Positions 6,140-12,044 of a DNA stretch of 12,044 nt are shown here, piece after piece (position 1 is the first letter of the stretch; every line of letters starts with the position of its first letter). The notes beneath the pieces were generated by a model, which ran no database searches, had not been told where the DNA came from, and worked only from the letters and a program-made list of their open reading frames with translations. Position numbers and translations under genes: made by a program. The DNA comes from an uncultured Clostridium sp. (GTDB lineage Bacteria > Bacillota > Clostridia > Lachnospirales > Lachnospiraceae), in the NCBI GenBank assembly GCA_958442925.1, contig CAUCIO010000060.1, positions 1-12,044 of the forward strand, read 5' to 3'.

Positions 6140-7378
6140 CTATCTTCCTCCATGAATGCCTGCCAGTGCGCCCGTACTCCAGGCCCACTGCAGGTTGTAC
6201 CCACCGCAGATACCGTCCACATCCAACAGTTCTCCGACCAGGTAAAGGCCTTTTTTCTTTTTTGATTCCATGGTGTGCGGATCTACCTCCCTCACATCTG
6301 CGCCGCCGCAGCATATCTGGGCGTTTGCAAATGGATTCGTTTCCGCAATCTCTGTCTCAAACTGCTTAATCAGCCGGGCCAGCTCCGATATCTGTACCTC
6401 TGTCAAATCAGAAGTTTTTCTGTCTGGGGCAATCCCCGCCAGACGGAGAAACAAAAGAGCCAGCTTTTTATTAAACCACCCGGTTAAAAAGCTTTCTGCA
6501 CTCCTTGCCCCTAAAAGCTGTCTGCGTTCTCTGAGAAAGCTCCCCAGCTCCCGTCTGTTAAGATCTGGATAAAAATCAACCACTGCCTTCACCTGCGCTC
6601 CCTGATCCAGAGCAGACGAGGCAAACCGGCTTACCTGAAAGACAGGGATCCCGGATATTCCATAATCGGTCAGCTGGAGCTCTCCCTGATCGGAAGCCAG
6701 CTTCTTTCCATCTGCCCAGATACTTACCACAGCATCTGTCCTGACACCGGAAATCTGCTTAAAAAATTTCTCCTTGCACCGCAGCTGCACCAGGGCGGGC
6801 AGAGGGCTGATAATCCTGTGTCCAAGCTTTCTTGCCAGCACATAGCCGCTTCCATCGGAGCCGGTAGATGGGGCAGCCTTAGAGCCGGTCGCAAGAATCA
6901 ATGCGTCAGAGTGAAAACGCCCTTTCTCGCAGGAGACCATCCACTCCCTCTTTCCGTTCTTCCCGGCATCAGGCGCTGTAATTGCCGCACTGCCGCATTC
7001 TGTCACAACCTTCACTCCCAGCTGCGCCAATTCCTCCCTCAGTGCATCCAGAACGGAAGAAGCCTGGCCCGAAGCCGGGTAAAGATAGCCGTTTCTGTCC
7101 TTTAAAACGATCCCCAGATCCTCAAAAAAAGCCTCTGTCTCCGGCTCTCCAAACCGGTTTAACACTTCCATGGGAAATCCCGGCACACTGCTTCTATAAC
7201 ACATCCCATCCATGTGCCGGTTGGTCAGATTACATTTTCCGTTACCCGTAGATAAAATTTTCTTTCCCACCCGGTCCATATGCTCTAGAAGCGTAACTTC
7301 AGCTCCCTGCCTGGCCGCAAAAATGGCAGCCGTCATGCCGGAAGCTCCTCCTCCTATAATAATCACACGTTTTGACAT
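6140..7378 (-). CDS. BaiN/HI0933-family NAD(P)/FAD-dependent oxidoreductase
   Basis: A 412-residue flavoprotein of the HI0933/YhiN (COG2081) family, which includes proteins annotated as BaiN. The N-terminal Rossmann motif is VIIIGGGASGMTAAIFAARQG (5-25), followed by acidic Glu32 and the family signature VGKKILSTGNGKCNLTNRHMD (37-57). The centre has LILATGSKAAPSTGSDGSGY. The C-terminus has the second FAD signature, LYLVGELLDVDGICGGYNLQWAWSTG. BaiN has been linked to bile-acid reduction in Clostridium scindens, but most family members are not proven bile-acid enzymes and no other bai gene is present, so I assign no substrate. The start at 7378 has AGGAGA six bases upstream. It is probably the first gene of the transcript through COG2509, proB, DUF896, cyclo-ligase and proA, behind a candidate promoter in the 122-bp gap. 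Confidence 0.93.
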   Translation of the reverse strand: MSKRVIIIGGGASGMTAAIFAARQGAEVTLLEHMDRVGKKILSTGNGKCNLTNRHMDGMCYRSSVPGFPMEVLNRFGEPETEAFFEDLGIVLKDRNGYLYPASGQASSVLDALREELAQLGVKVVTECGSAAITAPDAGKNGKREWMVSCEKGRFHSDALILATGSKAAPSTGSDGSGYVLARKLGHRIISPLPALVQLRCKEKFFKQISGVRTDAVVSIWADGKKLASDQGELQLTDYGISGIPVFQVSRFASSALDQGAQVKAVVDFYPDLNRRELGSFLRERRQLLGARSAESFLTGWFNKKLALLFLRLAGIAPDRKTSDLTEVQISELARLIKQFETEIAETNPFANAQICCGGADVREVDPHTMESKKKKGLYLVGELLDVDGICGGYNLQWAWSTGALAGIHGGR

Positions 7379-7463
7379 GCAGATTCTCCTGTCTGTATCC
7401 AGCTTTTTTACCTTGTATTTTTCTATGCCGACTCAGTTTCAGTGCCAGCATATCACTGACGCT

Positions 7464-7492
7464 AGTATACATGAACACAAAAAAAAGTGCAA
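7464..7492 (-). promoter_or_regulatory. Candidate promoter for the flavoprotein-proline operon
   Basis: On the minus strand, TATACT (7464-7469, five of six matches) lies 17 bp after TTGCAC (7487-7492, three of six). The spacer includes a run of eight T. It lies just after the BofC-like stop codon and would start transcription near 7457, about 80 nt before the ATG at 7378. A 6-bp inverted repeat (TCAGTG at 7454-7459, CACTGA at 7439-7444) begins at the predicted start. The gap has no convincing terminator, so read-through from upstream may add to expression. Confidence 0.45.
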
Positions 7493-7500
7493 TTTAAAAT

Positions 7501-8001
7501 TTAGCTGGTGTAGGATTCCAGATAGTGGAGAACTTCCATCATGGAAGAAAACCACAATCCATCCAGCAGCCGTTCCTGCTCTGTAAGGGGAAACTCTGAT
7601 AAAGGCATGTGGGTATCCAGACAGATAGCGCTTTTGTCCTTTGCAAATACAAACAGAAAACCGTTTTCTGATACAAGACAGTAGCCCTCCTCTCTAGCTG
7701 TTACCTGTGTGCCTGGAATTCCGGCCGGGAGATCTTTTTCCTGATTTTCCCCATCTGCAGTTTCCTGCCCTTCTCCTTCTTTTGCCTCAGAAAAGTCGTC
7801 CCATGACTCCCTCTGTCCTTCCAGAGCCTCTGCTCTGTTCTGCTCATTTACAGTCTCTGCCTGTTCCGTTTCCTGTGAAAGGGGAGTATCCCTCTCTCTG
7901 ATTCCGGCAAACAGCAGCACAAGCGCTGCCGTGCATATGGTAAAGACAGACATGCCTGTAAAAAGCCAAAACATCCTGCGCCTTTTGCTATATTGTTCCA
8001 T
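7501..8001 (-). CDS. Small single-pass membrane protein with a BofC C-terminal-like domain
   Basis: A 166-residue protein. Residues 5-9 are basic (SKRRR) and 11-33 form one hydrophobic helix, so the N-terminus should be cytoplasmic and the remainder outside the membrane (positive-inside rule). Residues 38-100 are an acidic Glu/Gln-rich low-complexity linker. Residues 107-166 form a compact domain, GYCLVSENGFLFVFAKDKSA to EVLHYLESYTS, whose layout (YxLxxExGxLxVF, a T-x-x-PLSEFPL segment, a final FLESYSS-like tail) resembles the BofC C-terminal domain of many clostridial small membrane proteins. In Bacillus, BofC restrains the SpoIVB protease in the sigma-K checkpoint; nothing here shows this protein does so. 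The ATG at 8001 has AAGGAGGG about nine bases upstream, but that site lies in the 3' arm of a perfect inverted repeat. The gene lies 58 bases after a flippase gene. The domain call is from pattern memory, not a search. Confidence 0.72.
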   Translation of the reverse strand: MEQYSKRRRMFWLFTGMSVFTICTAALVLLFAGIRERDTPLSQETEQAETVNEQNRAEALEGQRESWDDFSEAKEGEGQETADGENQEKDLPAGIPGTQVTAREEGYCLVSENGFLFVFAKDKSAICLDTHMPLSEFPLTEQERLLDGLWFSSMMEVLHYLESYTS

Positions 8002-8002
8002 G

Positions 8003-8049
8003 AAAAAATTCCCTCCTTACTGGTAGTATCCGTCAAGAGGGAATTTTTT
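8003..8049 (-). terminator. Perfect 13-bp inverted repeat: terminator-like hairpin covering the ribosome site
   Basis: On the minus strand AAAAAATTCCCTC (8037-8049) pairs exactly with GAGGGAATTTTTT (8003-8015), with a 21-nt loop; one U-G and one U-A pair could extend the stem to 15. The A-run, GC core and T-run give the shape of a bidirectional intrinsic terminator after the flippase gene. The loop is larger than usual for a terminator, and the 3' arm contains most of the AAGGAGGG ribosome site (8011-8018) of the BofC-like gene, whose ATG begins one base after the T-run. It could end transcription, hide the ribosome site, or both. The repeat is certain; its role is inferred. Confidence 0.65.
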
Positions 8050-8056
8050 AAACACA

Positions 8057-8085
8057 ATTTTAGAAAAGGTGAAATTTCCGTCCAA
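8057..8085 (-). promoter_or_regulatory. Weak candidate promoter for the BofC-like gene
   Basis: On the minus strand TAAAAT (8057-8062, five of six matches) lies 17 bp after TTGGAC (8080-8085, three of six), inside the last codons of the flippase gene. The predicted start, near 8050, would coincide with the first base of the 13-bp hairpin, so the message would open with that hairpin. The -35 match is poor, and an AT-rich gene end can give such matches by chance. Confidence 0.25.
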
Positions 8086-9919
8086 AGGCAATCACCTTCG
8101 TGCCCCCCGGCATAGACCGAAGTTCCGACTGCTCTACGCCTCCAAGCTTTAAAAGCAGGCAGCCATAGACAAACACTCCGGCACATACTGCCAGAATTGC
8201 TGCTGCCGCATTGTTCTTAAGAAGCAGAAACAGTCCCTGATAACTTCCGTAGGCAGCCGCTCCCATAACTGCCGCTGCCAGAGCAGGGATGAGGAAGGTT
8301 CTTTTTATCTCCTGCCTGTAGCGCAGATGCCTTCTGATAGCCAGCCCATTTAACAGGCAGATAATTAAAGCGAATAAAATATTGGCGTACAGCACGCTGT
8401 AAATACCCCAGTGAAATCCCATAAGCATCACATACAGGGCAGCCACGTGAAGCACCAGGGCAGCAGCCGCGTTCCTCACTGGAATATTCATATGGCTCAG
8501 ACCCTGTAAAATAGCGTTTGTCACAGTAGACAGAGATAAAAATACAATAGCCGATGAGCCATATACCATCATCTGAACCGCCGAAGCTGTATCTCCGCTG
8601 TGAAAAAGAAGGCGATTCACCGGTTCCGCCAAAACCGTCAGGCCCACAGCGGCAGGAATCGCAATTACCATAGAAAACCGGATCGCCATCCCGGCCTTTC
8701 TTCTGGCTTCCTTCCTCTCCTTTCTGGCCACTGCCGCCGCCAGCGATGGGATCAGGGAGGAGGACAAAGCGTTAGCCATGGCTAAGGGAACATGAACCAG
8801 GAGCAGATACTTGTTGTTGTAAATGCCCCAGAGGGCCAAAAACTCCTCCCCCTGTCCCAGCGCGTCCATTCCATAAGCCATAATACTATTGTCCAAAACC
8901 GCGTTAATATTGTAAACAGCAGAACTTAAAATAACCGGCAGGACCGTCAGGGCGAAAGTTCTGGAAATATGGCTGTAGGATTCCTTTTTCCCTTTTCTGT
9001 CCTTTCTGGCACGTTTTTTCATCACTGGCCGATAGACGGCAAATAAAAACAGCATAAAAAGAAGAGCTGTCAGGGCTCCTGCCCCTGTTCCAATGGTGCC
9101 TCCGGCTGCTCCAAAGGCCTCCGGATATCCTGTGGTTTCAAAAACCCTGTTTGAATCCAGTCCAACCTTAAACAGAAGGCCTGCCGCCGTCACGCTGATC
9201 ACTGCGTTCACCACCTGCTCAAAGATCTGGGAAAAGGCAGTGGGAACCATGGTTCCATGGCCCTGAAAATACCCTCTGAGTACGCCCAGATAGGCCATCA
9301 CCCATATGGTGGGGGCCAGGGTCTTTAACGCATACACACAGAAAGGAGTCATAAACACCTTATCCGCAAAAAAATCTCCGAAATGCCACACTCCCGCGCA
9401 GGCCAGCCCTCCGGCCACAGTCGCGTACACTAAAGATGCCCAGAGCACTCTGGAGGCATTTCTGAACTCCCCTCTGGCCAGCCTTGCTGAAACCATCTTG
9501 GAGACAGCCAAAGGCAGGCTGTAGGAGGAGAGAATCAGGACAATGTTATAGACATTAAAGGCAGTCGAGTAATAGCCCATCCCCTCATCCCCTATAATAT
9601 TTGTCATAGGGATCCGGTACATCAGGCCAATCAAACGCACAATAATACCAGCGGCAGCAAGGATGGTCCCATGGATCACAAAATTCCCTGTCTTTTTTCG
9701 CTTCGGTTTCGTCTGCTGTTGTTTTACCGCCAGTTGTTTTACTGGCTGCTTCCTGGGCTGTCTTGACTCTGGCATCTTTTCGGAAGCTTTAAGAGGCGGC
9801 GCAGACGGTCGTTTTGATGGAGGGGCGGTATCAAAAGCATCCTGGACATCCTCAAGGGTCAGAATTCTTCTCGCTGGCTGCCGTTTTTCCATTCCTCTTC
9901 GTCTCATTCTTCCATTCAT
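8060..9919 (-). CDS. SpoVB/MurJ-type polysaccharide or lipid II flippase with long basic N-terminal tail
   Basis: A 619-residue polytopic membrane protein of the MOP superfamily (MVF/PST branch), which moves lipid-linked sugars across the membrane for peptidoglycan, spore cortex or polysaccharide synthesis. The core begins at about residue 78 with GTILAAAGIIVRLIGLMYRIPM, then EGMGYYSTAFNVYNIVLILSSYSLPLAVSKMVS, a pattern shared with SpoVB and YtgP(MurJ) of Bacillus. Later segments are IPAAVGLTVLAEPVNRLLF and LSTVTNAILQGL. Many hydrophobic helices are visible, consistent with about 14. Residues 1-77 are an extra hydrophilic tail rich in Arg, Lys, Pro and Gln, including an imperfect pentapeptide repeat (PVKQL, AVKQQ). 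The start at 9919 follows AGGCGG eight bases upstream and is 12 bases after ybeY. Internal Met5 or Met10 are alternatives, with worse ribosome spacing. Sequence alone does not separate a vegetative MurJ role from a sporulation SpoVB role. Confidence 0.88.
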   Translation of the reverse strand: MNGRMRRRGMEKRQPARRILTLEDVQDAFDTAPPSKRPSAPPLKASEKMPESRQPRKQPVKQLAVKQQQTKPKRKKTGNFVIHGTILAAAGIIVRLIGLMYRIPMTNIIGDEGMGYYSTAFNVYNIVLILSSYSLPLAVSKMVSARLARGEFRNASRVLWASLVYATVAGGLACAGVWHFGDFFADKVFMTPFCVYALKTLAPTIWVMAYLGVLRGYFQGHGTMVPTAFSQIFEQVVNAVISVTAAGLLFKVGLDSNRVFETTGYPEAFGAAGGTIGTGAGALTALLFMLFLFAVYRPVMKKRARKDRKGKKESYSHISRTFALTVLPVILSSAVYNINAVLDNSIMAYGMDALGQGEEFLALWGIYNNKYLLLVHVPLAMANALSSSLIPSLAAAVARKERKEARRKAGMAIRFSMVIAIPAAVGLTVLAEPVNRLLFHSGDTASAVQMMVYGSSAIVFLSLSTVTNAILQGLSHMNIPVRNAAAALVLHVAALYVMLMGFHWGIYSVLYANILFALIICLLNGLAIRRHLRYRQEIKRTFLIPALAAAVMGAAAYGSYQGLFLLLKNNAAAAILAVCAGVFVYGCLLLKLGGVEQSELRSMPGGTKVIAFGRKFHLF

Positions 9920-9931
9920 AGAGAAACCCGC

Positions 9932-10429
9932 CTATCTGGTGTAGCCCTTAAGGCTCAAAATCTCTTCCTGTTTCTTTTCCATCACCAGACGCTCGTCCTC
10001 CTCCATGTGATCATAACCACATAAGTGAAGCATACTGTGAGCCGTTAAAAACGCCAGCTCTCTGGCCTGGGAATGGCCGTATTTTTCTGCCTGCTCCTCC
10101 ACCTTATCTACAGAGATTACAATATCGCCCAGCAGAAGTTCTCCTGTTTCCAGGTTAAAATAATCCTCCGCCATCTCTTCCAGCCGTTCAAAATCAGAGG
10201 GCGTCTCATAATCGCCCATAGGAAATGAAAGTACATCTGTCGCCCTGTCAATCCCCCGGAACTCCTGGTTAATCCGATGAATCTCCCTATCGTCCGTCAA
10301 CAGCACATTCACCTCCGCTTCGTAAGGGCATTTCTCATAATCTAACGCAGCTGTTACAACCTCGCGGATAATTTCCTCATAGGGGATATTCAGCTTTTTT
10401 TCTGCTTCGTATTCAATATTAATTGTCAT
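9932..10429 (-). CDS. ybeY: Endoribonuclease YbeY, rRNA maturation factor
   Basis: Zinc-dependent single-strand endoribonuclease involved in 16S rRNA 3' end processing and ribosome quality control. It is 165 residues, the usual size. The metal motif H-x3-H-x5-H is complete as HSMLHLCGYDH, with His131, His135 and His141. The preceding conserved segment RGIDRATDVLSFPMGD is at 58-73, and GDIVIS is at 101-106. I start the gene at the ATG at 10429. The frame stays open upstream to 10507, but that stretch is arginine-rich, lies inside phoH and has no family counterpart, whereas MTINIEYE is typical and GAGGA lies six bases before the ATG. It overlaps the 3' end of phoH by 11 bases and is followed 12 bases later by the flippase, so it is translationally coupled within the operon. 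Confidence 0.96.
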   Translation of the reverse strand: MTINIEYEAEKKLNIPYEEIIREVVTAALDYEKCPYEAEVNVLLTDDREIHRINQEFRGIDRATDVLSFPMGDYETPSDFERLEEMAEDYFNLETGELLLGDIVISVDKVEEQAEKYGHSQARELAFLTAHSMLHLCGYDHMEEDERLVMEKKQEEILSLKGYTR

Positions 10430-11429
10430 GTCTCTTCCTCTTTTTCGTCTGTATTTGTCTCTGGGGCTGGCTGCTCTTTTTCTCGTAATCCTCGTAGGCC
10501 TCCACAATTTTCTGCACCAGCGGATGGCGTACTACGTCCGAACTGGTCAGATAGCAGAAACTGATATCGTCAATCTTTTTCAGCACCCGGATAGCAGTAT
10601 CCAGTCCCGACGCCGCTCCTGCTGGAAGATCCTTCTGGGACTGATCTCCCGTAATGATCACCTTCGAACCGAAACCGATTCTCGTCAGAAACATTTTCAT
10701 CTGAGCCGGTGTCGTATTCTGGGCCTCGTCCAGAATGATAAAAGCATTGTCCAGAGTGCGTCCTCTCATATAGGCCAGAGGCGCTACTTCAATCAGCCCC
10801 TTTTCTGAATTGTGCAGGTAGCTTTCTGCCCCCATAATCTGATACAGGGCGTCATACAGAGGCCTCAGATAGGGATCAATTTTGCTCTGCAGATCTCCCG
10901 GCAGAAAGCCCAGTCGTTCTCCTGCCTCGATAGCAGGACGAGTCAGAATAATCCTTCCTACTTCCCCATTTTTAAAAGCCTGAATGGCCATGGCCATGGC
11001 CAGGTATGTCTTTCCCGTTCCCGCAGGGCCGATGCCAAATACAATCATCTTCTTTCTGATGGCATCCACATACTGCTTCTGTCCCAGGGTTTTGGGCTTT
11101 ACAGGCTTTCCCGTCACAGTACGGCAGATAATATCTCTGTCTATTTCCAGAATTTTATCGTCATTTTCCGTAAAGGACAGGGAAACTGCATAGTCCACAT
11201 TCTGCTCTGTAATGGTATTCCCCCGCCTGGAAAGCTCAATCAGATTGTTAAATACACTTTTAGCCTGTCGGATGGCATGTTCCGGCCCAATGATTTTAAG
11301 CGCCCCGTCTCTGGCAATCATCGTCACATGGAGTGTGCGCTCAATTTTTTTCAAATACGCATCAAACTGTCCGCAGACGTTTCTTTCATGCTCCATCGGT
11401 ATGTCGATTATAGTCTCTATTACGCTCAT
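10419..11429 (-). CDS. phoH: PhoH family ATPase
   Basis: A 336-residue cytoplasmic P-loop ATPase of the PhoH/PhoH-like family, with RNA-related roles suspected; its clustering with ybeY is conserved across bacteria. Residues 1-90 form the N-terminal domain (IIGPEHAIRQAKSVF, a KH-like nucleic-acid-binding pattern). The ATPase core has Walker A GPAGTGKT at 134-141, LTRPAIEAGERLGFLPGDL at 162-180, Walker B IILDEAQ at 231-237 and the TGDQSQKDLP segment near 260. The C-terminal 20 residues are basic and low-complexity (KKSSQPQRQIQTKKRKRH). The start at 11429 is one base after the yqfD stop; the ribosome site AAGGAG lies 12 bases upstream, inside yqfD. The gene name comes from E. coli phosphate-starvation data and does not imply phosphate control here. 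Confidence 0.95.
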   Translation of the reverse strand: MSVIETIIDIPMEHERNVCGQFDAYLKKIERTLHVTMIARDGALKIIGPEHAIRQAKSVFNNLIELSRRGNTITEQNVDYAVSLSFTENDDKILEIDRDIICRTVTGKPVKPKTLGQKQYVDAIRKKMIVFGIGPAGTGKTYLAMAMAIQAFKNGEVGRIILTRPAIEAGERLGFLPGDLQSKIDPYLRPLYDALYQIMGAESYLHNSEKGLIEVAPLAYMRGRTLDNAFIILDEAQNTTPAQMKMFLTRIGFGSKVIITGDQSQKDLPAGAASGLDTAIRVLKKIDDISFCYLTSSDVVRHPLVQKIVEAYEDYEKKSSQPQRQIQTKKRKRHDN

Positions 11430-11430
11430 T

Positions 11431-12044
11431 TTACTGTTCTTCTCCTTCTTTTTCTGGTGAATTACCCTTTTCTTCCAAGGGAATCAGGCGGCCGAAGGGC
11501 TCCTCCACTGTCATTTCCAGCTGAAACTGGCAGACAGAATCATTATCTAGTATTGTAACATTATTTTCTATAATGTGTACCCCCTTTTCTATTAATTTTG
11601 CCTCTGTCTGTCTTCTGTATTCCTCCGCCATGGCGGAAAGCTCTTTTTCTGTATAATTCATGGAGCAGAGCACATATTCTTCCGCCCTGATTGTTCCATA
11701 AAAAAAAGGCAGACAAAAGCTCTCTGTAATATGGGCCTGTCTCGTCTCTGCCGTATACGTCCAATCGGTTCCCTTAAAATCCGGCGGCAGCAGGACGAAT
11801 GTTTTTCCAAGGATTTGAAAAAAAATCCCCCTTCGCACTTTTCCTGTGGCAATCTTTTCTTCATGCCACAGGGAAATTTTCTTTTTCTCCATCCGTCTGC
11901 GCCTCCCCACAATATCAGCGTCTGCCCTGACTGTATGCTCTGATATCACCGTCCCAGCATCGTCTGTAATAGGGATTCTTCCGCTGACTAACACCTGCCC
12001 TTTTTCCACCGTATCGCCTGGATGTACCATGGGAATGCCGCTTC
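11431..12044 (-). CDS. yqfD: Sporulation protein YqfD (5' end outside window)
   Basis: The C-terminal ~204 residues of a protein matching the YqfD family (about 400 residues when complete). The fragment opens with SGIPMVHPGDTVEKGQVLVSG, a two-strand lipoyl/barrel-sandwich-like segment, then VISEHTVRADADIVGRR and WHEEKIATGKVRRGIFFQILGK, as in YqfD. The expected N-terminal part and membrane helix are outside the window; the Met codon at 12030 is internal, since the frame continues to the edge. The far C-terminus is an acidic tail (PLEEKGNSPEKEGEEQ). YqfD is a sporulation-associated membrane protein, usually behind yqfC and ahead of phoH, and that order fits here. It ends one base before the phoH ATG. 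Assignment rests on pattern and gene order together. Confidence 0.87.
   Translation of the reverse strand, partial: SGIPMVHPGDTVEKGQVLVSGRIPITDDAGTVISEHTVRADADIVGRRRRMEKKKISLWHEEKIATGKVRRGIFFQILGKTFVLLPPDFKGTDWTYTAETRQAHITESFCLPFFYGTIRAEEYVLCSMNYTEKELSAMAEEYRRQTEAKLIEKGVHIIENNVTILDNDSVCQFQLEMTVEEPFGRLIPLEEKGNSPEKEGEEQ

Noticed and set aside
7479..7492. T8 run after the BofC-like gene as an intrinsic terminator
   Set aside because: No GC-rich stem precedes it; the sequence before the run is mostly AT with no good inverted repeat, and it fits better as part of a promoter spacer.
7848..8186. A 112-codon minus-strand open frame spanning the flippase end and the BofC-like start
   Set aside because: It runs through the 13-bp hairpin and overlaps two better genes in another frame; no family features are visible.
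9243..9256. 14-bp perfect palindrome ggaaccatggttcc
   Set aside because: It is mid-gene in the flippase, reads as ordinary codons, and has no partner sites; probably chance.
10430..10507. Upstream in-frame extension of ybeY
   Set aside because: These 26 codons are arginine-rich, overlap phoH, have no counterpart in the family, and the internal ATG at 10429 has its own ribosome site.
10984..11001. Three tandem ATGGCC hexamers
   Set aside because: They encode the Ala-Met alternation in the helix after Walker A of PhoH; too short to call a functional repeat.
10812..11558. A 248-codon open frame on the plus strand
   Set aside because: It is antisense to phoH and the end of yqfD, both strongly supported by motifs; its translation has no recognisable domain and it lacks a good ribosome site.
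1..12044. CRISPR arrays, tRNA or rRNA genes, insertion sequences, phage or defence genes
   Set aside because: I looked on both strands and found no regular repeat-spacer pattern, no tRNA-like cloverleaf, no transposase or phage motif; nearly all the sequence is accounted for by core genes.

Overview
The window looks like a chromosomal segment of an anaerobic, probably spore-forming Firmicute of the Clostridia, most likely Lachnospiraceae. The evidence is the gene content (YqfD-type sporulation protein, PhoH, YbeY, a SpoVB/MurJ-type flippase, a BofC-C-like small membrane protein, a DUF896/YnzC protein), strong AGGAGG-type ribosome sites, moderate GC, and close packing with all genes on the minus strand. 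The species assignment is inference. I see no mobile element, phage gene, CRISPR array, tRNA or rRNA. All twelve genes are intact apart from the two cut by the window edges. No stretch over 300 bases lacks a gene.

Reading in the direction of transcription (from high to low coordinates), the first block is yqfD (5' end outside the window), phoH, ybeY and a SpoVB/MurJ-like lipid flippase. These overlap or lie 1 to 12 bases apart and so look like one operon. The order yqfD-phoH-ybeY is a conserved Firmicute housekeeping and sporulation neighbourhood. Next, behind a perfect 13-bp inverted repeat that also covers its ribosome site, is a small single-pass membrane protein with a C-terminal domain resembling that of BofC.

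After a 122-bp gap with a candidate promoter comes a second operon: two FAD-dependent oxidoreductases of separate families (HI0933/BaiN-like and COG2509-like), 3 bases apart, then proB, a DUF896 protein, 5-formyltetrahydrofolate cyclo-ligase and proA. ProB and ProA are the first two enzymes of proline synthesis from glutamate. The two small genes sit between them, and proA overlaps the cyclo-ligase gene by 8 bases. ProB lacks the C-terminal PUA domain.

A 206-bp gap then holds the best promoter in the window (extended -10, 17-bp spacer), followed by a leader with three potential hairpins and the tRNA methylthiotransferase gene miaB, which runs off the left edge.

Most of the window is ordinary core genome, and I do not see a clear new multi-gene system. 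The points most worth following are the hairpin that combines terminator-like features with ribosome-site sequestration ahead of the BofC-like gene, that gene itself, the long basic tail on the flippase, the structured miaB leader, and a 20-bp exact repeat read in two frames inside one flavoprotein gene.
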